Program-made: the position numbers and the translations under genes
Shown: in pieces, positions 7,352 to 13,947 of the stretch
How the letters are laid out: the number at the start of each line of letters is the position of its first letter
Position numbering within the stretch: the stretch's first letter is position 1
The notes under the pieces: model-generated
Databases searched by the model: none
What the model saw: only the letters and a program-made list of their open reading frames with translations
What the model was told of the DNA's origin: nothing
Assembly: GCA_002505455.1 (NCBI GenBank)
Contig: DAVB01000062.1
Span: 1 to 20,144, forward strand
DNA from: Euryarchaeota archaeon UBA52
GTDB taxonomy: Archaea > Thermoplasmatota > Poseidoniia > Poseidoniales > Thalassarchaeaceae
Direction of reading: 5' to 3'
DNA length: 20,144 nt

Positions 7352-8020
7352 ATGCGAATTGCCAGGATGGTGCGTGGTGACGTCGTCGAATACGCCGAAG
7401 CTGTCCGAACCATGAGCAGGCTCCGTGATGAACGGATTGACGACTTGATACCTGATACCATCCTATTTCTCGAGCATCCTGAAGTTGTTACTATGGGCCC
7501 GAGGGCTCGAAGAGAAGGCGTCACTGCCGAGGGATACTCGACTGTTGACGTGGACAGGGGCGGGGGGCTCACTTGGCATGGGCCGGGTCAAATCGTGGTA
7601 TATCCCATCATAAAATGGGATGAGTCTGAACGAGGTGTGCCCCAGATTGTCTCTAAGATCGAAGATTGGGTGATATCTGCACTTCATGACTGTGGGATCG
7701 ATGGTGAACGAAATGATGCGATGATGGGGGTTTGGGTCAATGGCCACAAGATTTGTTCCGTCGGACTGTCATTCAGGCATTGGGTTTCAAAGCATGGATT
7801 GTCAATAAATATACAGACGCCTGGCGACAGAGTCGAGGGTTTGGAGTGTTGTGGACTGGACGCTGGCATCACGACTTCACTTCACAAACTCGGTCACACG
7901 CATGATCTGGAAGGCAGGATCATAGATAGAAAGAGAATCTCTGAGGCGCTGGTTCACACTGCTCCTGAGGCCATAGGAAGAGTACTATCACCATCTGAGA
8001 AGTGGAGTGTAATAGTATGA
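7352..8020 (+). CDS. lipB: Octanoyl-[ACP]:protein octanoyltransferase
   Basis: LipB moves an octanoyl group from acyl carrier protein to the lipoyl-domain lysine, preparing the substrate of LipA. Visible motifs are RGGGLTWHGPGQ, then NGHKICSVG with the conserved Lys, and CCGLDAGITTSL, whose second Cys matches the catalytic Cys of the Lys-Cys pair. Family members usually begin near MRIARMVRG, so I place the start at ATG 7352, giving 222 residues. The frame is also open from GTG 7310, which overlaps the lpdV stop in GTGA, and from ATG 7328; either would add a short, non-conserved leader. No strong ribosome site marks any of them. The stop overlaps the next gene in ATGA (8017-8020). The octanoyl-ACP donor is puzzling if the host is an archaeon. 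Confidence 0.93.
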   Translation: MRIARMVRGDVVEYAEAVRTMSRLRDERIDDLIPDTILFLEHPEVVTMGPRARREGVTAEGYSTVDVDRGGGLTWHGPGQIVVYPIIKWDESERGVPQIVSKIEDWVISALHDCGIDGERNDAMMGVWVNGHKICSVGLSFRHWVSKHGLSINIQTPGDRVEGLECCGLDAGITTSLHKLGHTHDLEGRIIDRKRISEALVHTAPEAIGRVLSPSEKWSVIV

Positions 8021-9201
8021 TTTCTGACTTATACGATACAAGCAATCGGCCTCTTTGGGGTTTGAAATCCGAAATCGATTTTCTTAATCATGGATCATTC
8101 GGAGCATCTCCAAAGGCCGTGCTCGAGCGGCAAAATGCCCTCAGAGAGATAATGGAAATGGATCCTGTGGAATTCATTGAAAATTTAGGAGTGGAATTGT
8201 GGGAAGAGGCTCTCAATCGGCTATCCGATTTCGTCAACGCGGATCCTGCTGGAATGGCATTTGTGCCGAATGCCACTACGGGGGTAAATACTGTTCTGGC
8301 ATCCTTGAAACTTGATGCTGGCGACAAGATCTTGGTTACTGATACCACATATCAGGCCTGTAGAAATGCAGTGGACGCTGTCGCCAAAAGAAGTGGATGC
8401 GAGGTTAATGTCGCTTGCATACCAGTCCCACTCGATGATGAGGAACTTGCTGTTGAAGCGGTCTTGGATGCGGTCGATGATAGAACTCGTCTAGCCTTGA
8501 TCGATACAATATCCAGCCCTACAGGGATAAGAATGCCCTTTGAGAGGCTCGTAAAGGATCTTCAGAACCAGGGCATCGACGTACTTCTCGATGCGGCTCA
8601 CGGACCGGGGCTGTTGCCTCTGGATATTGATGCCCTAAATGCAGCATATGTGACGGGGAATTGTCACAAATGGCTATGCACACCCAAGGGCTCTGCATTC
8701 TTACATGTTCGAGAGGACAAGCGATCCATGAGGCCCTTGGTCATCAGTCATGGCGCAACTCTTCCGAAATCGATGGGTAGTCGATTCAGACTCGAATTCG
8801 ATTGGACGGGGACTCTTGATCCCACGCCATGGATGTGCATACCTCTTGCAATAGAGTACCTTGCTTCCGTCATTCCAGGGGGTTGGGATGGAATTATGGA
8901 GAGGAATCGAAATTTGGCGTTGGAGGCTAGATCGCACATAATCTCAGAAGTTGGACTTCAACCAGTTTGTTCAGAGGATTTTGTGACGTCTATGGCTGCG
9001 TTCATCGTTCCTGGGCCGCCTTTTTCTCCGGACCCGGACCCTCTGCACACACGTCTCCTTGAGAGGTATGGAGTACAAGTGCCTGTTCTAGGATGGCCTC
9101 CCCATAATCGAAGATATCTGAGGATCAGTGCTCATCTTTACAATAGCATCGATCAGTATGAGAGACTTGCTCAGGCACTGAAATCTGAGCTCCGCTCTTG
9201 A
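8017..9201 (+). CDS. Class-V aminotransferase fold PLP enzyme, isopenicillin N epimerase-like
   Basis: A 394-residue fold-type I PLP enzyme. FLNHGSFGASP (22-32) is the typical N-terminal signature of the isopenicillin N epimerase-like branch of class V. NATTGVN (85-91) fits the phosphate-binding loop. D192 in LLDAAHGPG would pair with the pyridine nitrogen, and K218 in GNCHKW would form the Schiff base. FDWTGTLDPTPW (264-275 region) and the C-terminal RISAHLYN are also family features. The family includes epimerases, cystine or cysteine-sulfoxide lyases and desulfurase-like enzymes, so the reaction cannot be named. The ATG at 8017 overlaps the lipB stop, which suggests it belongs to the lipoate/Bkd operon. 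I see no mobile Cys loop like that of true cysteine desulfurases, so sulfur supply to LipA is only a guess. Confidence 0.85.
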   Translation: MISDLYDTSNRPLWGLKSEIDFLNHGSFGASPKAVLERQNALREIMEMDPVEFIENLGVELWEEALNRLSDFVNADPAGMAFVPNATTGVNTVLASLKLDAGDKILVTDTTYQACRNAVDAVAKRSGCEVNVACIPVPLDDEELAVEAVLDAVDDRTRLALIDTISSPTGIRMPFERLVKDLQNQGIDVLLDAAHGPGLLPLDIDALNAAYVTGNCHKWLCTPKGSAFLHVREDKRSMRPLVISHGATLPKSMGSRFRLEFDWTGTLDPTPWMCIPLAIEYLASVIPGGWDGIMERNRNLALEARSHIISEVGLQPVCSEDFVTSMAAFIVPGPPFSPDPDPLHTRLLERYGVQVPVLGWPPHNRRYLRISAHLYNSIDQYERLAQALKSELRS

Positions 9202-9237
9202 GCAACCATTGAAGACAGAGCACGAAATCCAGAGCAC

Positions 9238-9810
9238 ATGCCTTCAGCTGTTATTGCCATAACAGGAGCTTCGGGATCGCGATACGCGGTTAGGTTAATT
9301 CAGATTCTCGCAGACTCTGGCTGGGACATCTTTCTTACAGTCACAAGAGAGGGCGCAATCAACCTGGATCTCGAATGTGGAATCACGCCAAAACAACTAG
9401 CCGAAGAGTATGGCGTTAATCTTGAGGAGAATCAAAATCTGGCGGCTAGATCTGCTTCTGGTTCTGCCAAATTCGATGCTTATGTCATCTGCCCGGCGAG
9501 CGGTACTACCATTGGGAAAATCGCTGCGGGAATCTCAGATAACCTAGCCACAAGATCTGCCCTTGTAGCTCTTAAAGAAAGAAGGAAGCTGATTTTAGTC
9601 CCAAGGGAGACGCCTGTTGCAACACCTCATCTGGAAGCGATGGCCAAGCTCTCCTCATGGGGCGTGGTGATTCTTCCTGCATCCCCCGGATTCTACAAGA
9701 ATCCGGAGACTATTGACGATTTGATCGATTTTGTTGTTGCAAGGATATTGGATCAGCTCGATGTTGAACATGAAGTTGGAAGTCGGTGGACTGGAAAGGA
9801 AGTCAGTTGA
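9238..9810 (+). CDS. ubiX: UbiX-family flavin prenyltransferase
   Basis: UbiX attaches a dimethylallyl group to FMN, making the prenyl-FMN cofactor of UbiD-type decarboxylases. The 190-residue protein has the N-terminal flavin loop ITGASGSRYA (8-17), CPASGTTIGKIAAGISDNL (85-103), the RETP motif (123-126) and PASPGFY (147-153), all hallmarks of the family at its usual length. It lies 36 bp after the PLP-enzyme gene and 46 bp before the next gene, so it may be in the same transcript. No UbiD partner is present here. In archaea the known use of prenyl-FMN includes a UbiD-like decarboxylase of the modified mevalonate pathway. Weak matches to related flavoprotein decarboxylases (Dfp type) are ruled out by the RETP and PASPGFY motifs. 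Confidence 0.93.
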   Translation: MPSAVIAITGASGSRYAVRLIQILADSGWDIFLTVTREGAINLDLECGITPKQLAEEYGVNLEENQNLAARSASGSAKFDAYVICPASGTTIGKIAAGISDNLATRSALVALKERRKLILVPRETPVATPHLEAMAKLSSWGVVILPASPGFYKNPETIDDLIDFVVARILDQLDVEHEVGSRWTGKEVS

Positions 9811-9856
9811 ACAGAAGTCAGCAAGTATTGAACTGTTGACTTCCGGCGCTAGAGGC

Positions 9857-12800
9857 ATGAGAGGGGCATCGGCGGTGTTAATGACGGCCCTTCTGGTCGT
9901 CACCCTGCCAGCAATTGCTGTCCAAGAAGAAATGTCAGAAATGGAGAAAATGAACGGCTTCTCGACTGGCACATCGATGTGCAGCATCTGTATTAACGAA
10001 ATAATGGCGAATCCCTCCGGATCAGAGCAAGGAGAATACCCTGATGGGGAATGGGTCGAGATAGTCAATGTCGGAGGAGGTCCGGTCTCACTTGAGGGGT
10101 GGTATCTGGAAGATCAAGGAGGGTGGATACACTACATCAATGAGTCTACATGGGTCGGTTTCTCAGTACTTCAAGAGTCGTGGGTAATCAACTCTGGTGA
10201 GCACATTGTTGTTGCTGAAAATAATGTGGGGACTCTTAGGCTCAATAATGGCGGAGAGGTACTTTTTTTGAAGGACTCTGGAGGTACAACAGTACACAGA
10301 GTCACAACTGAGAATTCTGAATCCGGGGTTTCCAAGGTCAATAATGGCGAGCACACCGGTGACGATCTCTTTGTTGATTCTGAAATCTCTACCCCTGGAG
10401 AAGACAACGCTGCTGATCCAGTCAACTATTCAGGAGGGTCTGAACTTCTATTCACACGAATAATGCCTGTGGGCGTCAGTGGTCATGAGGCTGACTGGAT
10501 AGAAATTCAGAATGTGGGCGATAGTGCAATCGACATGTCCGGTTGGAGTATTTCCCGTAATCGTTCGTTCACTCCGCCATGGACGTCCCCCTGGGTGTCG
10601 ACATTCCGGGACATATCGATATCATCTGGGGAACGGATCATACTAACGTCTGAACCATCTAGTCTCCCAAACTGGTTAAGCGACAGAATAGTCGACGGCG
10701 AGGTGGCAATGGATACTATGCCAAGACTCATAGATTCTGGAACCGCACTTCAACTGATTAGCCCGAATGGAACGATCATTGACACGTTGGTATACGATGG
10801 GGGTAATGCTGAGATTTCGGAATGGAACGGTCCATCAGTGTCCGTCAGAGGGGAAGGAAGTGCGGGGCTGGTGCTGATGAGAGGGGATGGTTGCACGGAT
10901 CTCCCAGACACTGACTCGGCTGCTGATTGGGAGATCAGAACTTTCAGAGTCGGAGCATCTTTGTTTTGCGCAGAAGGTCCCATTACCGCAGAAACGGCAG
11001 ATGGGGTATGGGCTTCCATTGGCCCGGAGGGGGCCCTTGGTGATTTGATAGGGTGGATAGATGGTGCAGAAACCTCGTTGCACATACACATATACGAATT
11101 TCTGAGCCCAGATGTTACACATGCAATACTACGGGCAATCCAGAGGGGGGTCGATGTTACCATTCTACTCGAGGAAGGGATCTTGGATTCTAACTCAGTT
11201 GGTGAGTCTCAGAAAGGACACGCGAATGTTCTACATGATGCTGGGGCAGATGTACTATGGATGGTTGATCCCAATGGGATGTCCTCGCCATATACCTATA
11301 TTCACAGCAAGATTGCGATAAGGGATAATTCAGGGGCATGGATTTCATCTGGCAACATGAAGGATTCAAGCCTCCCGCCTGCAGGCGATTCAGGGAATAG
11401 GGAATGGTCCCTGTTCATTGAATCCCCCACCATTGCTGCTAAGCTCTCGGAATGGATGTCTTGGGACGAGAATACGGATCAAAGGTATACGAAGCCACAT
11501 GGTTCATGGGCGTTGCCGCCGGATGGTTGGATTCTTCCAAGCCCAACTGGTACGGCCTCAGGCGACCCGAGTCTGACGGACTCGGATGCCTCGCTTGGAT
11601 TCAGAGCTCTTCCGATAGTCTGTCCGGATAATTGTCTAGCAGAAATAATAGGTGCAATCAACGAATCTGAAGAAACTCTCTACATCTCAGCTCAGTATCT
11701 TGATGTAGACTGGTACTGGGGTTTTAGCGATACGAATCCTTTGCTGGACTCAATAAAGTCGGCTGCAGAGAGGGGAGTCTCGGTTAGACTTCTCCTGAAT
11801 GCGTTCTACGCCGATGAGGAAACCTGGGATCTAGTGGAGCTAGTAAATGCAGAGTGGAATGAGTCTGGTGGGCTAGATGCGACTGCACGGCTTATGTCGA
11901 CCTCAGACTCCATAACAAAACTGCACAATAAGGGCATGATCATAGATGATGAGACTGTGCTCGTTGGGAGTATCAATTGGGGTTCGAGTGCGATGTTGAG
12001 GAATCGCGAACATGGAATTATGATTATGGATTCTGATTTCGCATCCATTTATGCCTCTTCATTCGAGAATGACTGGAACAGAGTTGATGAGAGGACTGAC
12101 ACCGACGGGGATACTCTTCCCGACCTATGGGAATCCATCAATGGGCTGAATCGCCATCGCGCGAGTGTGGCTGGAACTGCTCTTTCAGAACAGTCTCTCG
12201 ATCCAGATGAAGATGGCCTCGATAATCGAAAGGAGTTCCTATTGGGAGGCGATCCAATGGATGAGGACACCGATGGGGACTGCATCAAGGACGGTGACGA
12301 GTGGGAGTTTGCTGCAAGCGTGTTGAGGCCTGAGTCGGCTGCCATAATCTCGGAAGACGTCGATCAGGACGGGATTCCAGATGGCGAGGAGTTTGGTTGT
12401 ACTGTGGAGGTGATTATTCAGGATGATGAAGAAGATGAAGATGATACAGTGGATCCAACACCTGTAGAAGATGATGATGATGGATTTGTTAATCTGCGGG
12501 AAGATCCCCTTTCAGCTCCGGGGGCCAAGATTCTGCTCGGTCTTACGATTATCGCTGGAGTTTTCCTCGCACTAGCAGGAGCCAGTATGCTTAGGAAGCC
12601 GAAAACTAAGGCTAAGACGATGCTGATAGATGATGAAGGGTACAGGTTCGGGGATGATCCTGAAGGTGCCATCCTCGCAGGTACTCGATTTGATGAATCC
12701 GTTGAAGACGCTCGTGAAAGAACGACTGGACGAAACGATGGCAAACATGGGGAGATTGTTCTAGATGGATTCGGATTCGAGAAAATGGGTCGCGATGAAG

Positions 12801-12871
12801 TTCAATGGAGGCTCGATGCTGGCGCGACTATCGAGGAACTCAGAAATGAGGCCGAGGAGGGCGGTCCCTGA
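9857..12871 (+). CDS. Membrane-anchored surface protein with two lamin-tail domains, two PLD (HKD) domains and calcium repeats
   Basis: A 1004-residue protein when started at ATG 9857, where a signal peptide begins (MRGASAVLMTALLVVTLPAIA). Earlier in-frame starts would overlap ubiX. In order: two lamin-tail-like domains (about 43-150 and 196-313; cues INEIMANP, GEWVEIVNVG and DWIEIQNVG), and two phospholipase-D-like halves (about 378-538 and 578-743). The second half has a complete HKD motif (H690, K692, D697, then GSIN). The first has H483, K485 and D490 but SSGN in place of GSxN. DxDxDG calcium-type repeats (about 746-848), an Asp/Glu run, one membrane helix (about 890-911, followed by RKPKTK) and an acidic tail of about 90 residues follow. 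The catalytic part should face outside. It could cleave nucleic acid or phospholipid; LTD plus PLD pairings are seen in secreted nucleases. The next gene overlaps it by one base. Confidence 0.85.
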   Translation: MRGASAVLMTALLVVTLPAIAVQEEMSEMEKMNGFSTGTSMCSICINEIMANPSGSEQGEYPDGEWVEIVNVGGGPVSLEGWYLEDQGGWIHYINESTWVGFSVLQESWVINSGEHIVVAENNVGTLRLNNGGEVLFLKDSGGTTVHRVTTENSESGVSKVNNGEHTGDDLFVDSEISTPGEDNAADPVNYSGGSELLFTRIMPVGVSGHEADWIEIQNVGDSAIDMSGWSISRNRSFTPPWTSPWVSTFRDISISSGERIILTSEPSSLPNWLSDRIVDGEVAMDTMPRLIDSGTALQLISPNGTIIDTLVYDGGNAEISEWNGPSVSVRGEGSAGLVLMRGDGCTDLPDTDSAADWEIRTFRVGASLFCAEGPITAETADGVWASIGPEGALGDLIGWIDGAETSLHIHIYEFLSPDVTHAILRAIQRGVDVTILLEEGILDSNSVGESQKGHANVLHDAGADVLWMVDPNGMSSPYTYIHSKIAIRDNSGAWISSGNMKDSSLPPAGDSGNREWSLFIESPTIAAKLSEWMSWDENTDQRYTKPHGSWALPPDGWILPSPTGTASGDPSLTDSDASLGFRALPIVCPDNCLAEIIGAINESEETLYISAQYLDVDWYWGFSDTNPLLDSIKSAAERGVSVRLLLNAFYADEETWDLVELVNAEWNESGGLDATARLMSTSDSITKLHNKGMIIDDETVLVGSINWGSSAMLRNREHGIMIMDSDFASIYASSFENDWNRVDERTDTDGDTLPDLWESINGLNRHRASVAGTALSEQSLDPDEDGLDNRKEFLLGGDPMDEDTDGDCIKDGDEWEFAASVLRPESAAIISEDVDQDGIPDGEEFGCTVEVIIQDDEEDEDDTVDPTPVEDDDDGFVNLREDPLSAPGAKILLGLTIIAGVFLALAGASMLRKPKTKAKTMLIDDEGYRFGDDPEGAILAGTRFDESVEDARERTTGRNDGKHGEIVLDGFGFEKMGRDEVQWRLDAGATIEELRNEAEEGGP
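12092..12400 (+). repeat. Calcium-binding (thrombospondin type 3-like) repeat region in the PLD surface protein
   Basis: Within the surface protein the motifs DTDGDTLPD, DPDEDGLDN, DTDGDCIKDGDE and DVDQDGIPDGEE follow one another. Each has the Asp spacing of calcium-binding loops. This is a protein-level repeat and not an exact DNA repeat. It probably forms a calcium-stiffened stalk between the enzyme part and the membrane helix. Confidence 0.75.
12856..12860 (+). promoter_or_regulatory. Shine-Dalgarno site of the acyltransferase gene
   Basis: GGAGG at 12856-12860, ten bases before the ATG at 12871, lies inside the last codons of the PLD gene. With the TGATG stop-start overlap it argues for translational coupling of the two genes. 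Confidence 0.6.
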
Positions 12872-13947
12872 TGGGGCGCATACGCCATATCGATTGGATG
12901 AAGGGCATAGCCATACTTTTCATGGTTCAAGTTCACACTGCTGCGGTAGTACCCCCAACGGGAGTAGATGTCGGTAATCACCCTCTAGCATTCCTAGCTG
13001 CGGCACTTGGGGGCATGGCTGCTCCTTTGTTTGTCACGATGTCGGGATGGGGCGTTCATTCGAGTGCGAGGAGAAAGGGGCGAGAAGGGAAAGATTGGAT
13101 CGCTTGGATGGTGCCGAGGGTCTCGATACTATTCTTGTGTCAGATATTGGTTAATTCACTATTTCACGAGAATCATGGAGGTAGATTCGATATATTGACG
13201 CCAGGCATACTCACGCTATTTGCAGTATCTGCGATATTGATGCCCGTGTTATCGAGAATAGGGACCTTCCCAAGAGCAATTCTGATGTTGCTCCTTATTC
13301 TAACACCCTCCGTCCTAGGAGGGCATGCTGGTTCAGACTGGTCTTGGAGTGTCCGAATACACTCGGACGGGGTCTCAGAGTGGTTTGAACGGCTTCTTAT
13401 CAATGGCACATATCCTGCCATACCGTGGTTGTCGTATACGATACTAGGTAGCCTGATTGCTGATTTGAAGGAGGATGGGTTAACCACGAGGCGTGCCTTC
13501 TTCGTAGGTTTGGCTTTTACATTCTACACAGTACTGGCGTCCATCGTTCAGAATGAGGCCTGGGCCCTTACTGAAGGTGAGGCAGTTCTCACATTCTTCC
13601 CAGCCAACTCTGAATTCGTTATCGTCAGCGCGACATTCGTAATTCTTCTACATATGATCTTGGAGAAGATAGAAAACGATGCACTAGGGTCGAATGTAGA
13701 AAGGATTCTGAGGAGGCTAGAATCAGCGGGAAGGCTGAGTTTGACCATCTATGTGGGACACTTCGCATTGCTTGGCGCCTTTGTCGCGATATACGGGGGA
13801 GTTTCATTTACGCTTGAAGTATCATTCGTGCTTACAGTAATCCACATGATTGCATGGGTCCCAATATCAATCATCCATGAACGAATCGCACCCAACTACA
13901 GCCTTGAACAAGTGATACGTGTCATGGGTCAGAAGTTGTCCAGGTGA
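12871..13947 (+). CDS. Multi-pass membrane acyltransferase, HGSNAT/DUF1624-like
   Basis: A 358-residue integral membrane protein with about ten hydrophobic segments (first near 12-28, last near 316-336). The N-terminal motif RIRHIDWMKGIAILFMVQVH (3-22), APLFVTMSGWG in the second segment, PAIPWLSYTILG in the middle and SLTIYVGHFALLG near the end are typical of the heparan-alpha-glucosaminide N-acetyltransferase/DUF1624 group. That group moves acetyl from cytoplasmic acetyl-CoA across the membrane to an amino sugar; other relatives (acyltransferase 3, YeiB/DUF418) share the fold. Its substrate here is unknown; a cell-surface glycan is plausible. The start overlaps the PLD gene stop by one base, tying the two proteins together. 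Its 3' end overlaps the convergent M60 gene by 26 bp. Confidence 0.8.
   Translation: MGRIRHIDWMKGIAILFMVQVHTAAVVPPTGVDVGNHPLAFLAAALGGMAAPLFVTMSGWGVHSSARRKGREGKDWIAWMVPRVSILFLCQILVNSLFHENHGGRFDILTPGILTLFAVSAILMPVLSRIGTFPRAILMLLLILTPSVLGGHAGSDWSWSVRIHSDGVSEWFERLLINGTYPAIPWLSYTILGSLIADLKEDGLTTRRAFFVGLAFTFYTVLASIVQNEAWALTEGEAVLTFFPANSEFVIVSATFVILLHMILEKIENDALGSNVERILRRLESAGRLSLTIYVGHFALLGAFVAIYGGVSFTLEVSFVLTVIHMIAWVPISIIHERIAPNYSLEQVIRVMGQKLSR

Noticed and set aside
9202..9237. Transcription terminator after the PLP-enzyme gene
   Set aside because: No stem-loop or T-run is visible in the 36-bp gap, so readthrough into ubiX is as likely.
9731..9856. Upstream extension of the PLD gene into ubiX
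   Set aside because: In-frame starts exist back to 9731, but they would overlap the conserved C terminus of ubiX and put about 40 residues before a clean signal peptide that starts at 9857.
12419..12482. Simple GAT/GAA-rich DNA tract, possible microsatellite or regulatory repeat
   Set aside because: It simply encodes the Asp/Glu linker before the membrane helix of the PLD protein; the codons are mixed and stay in frame.
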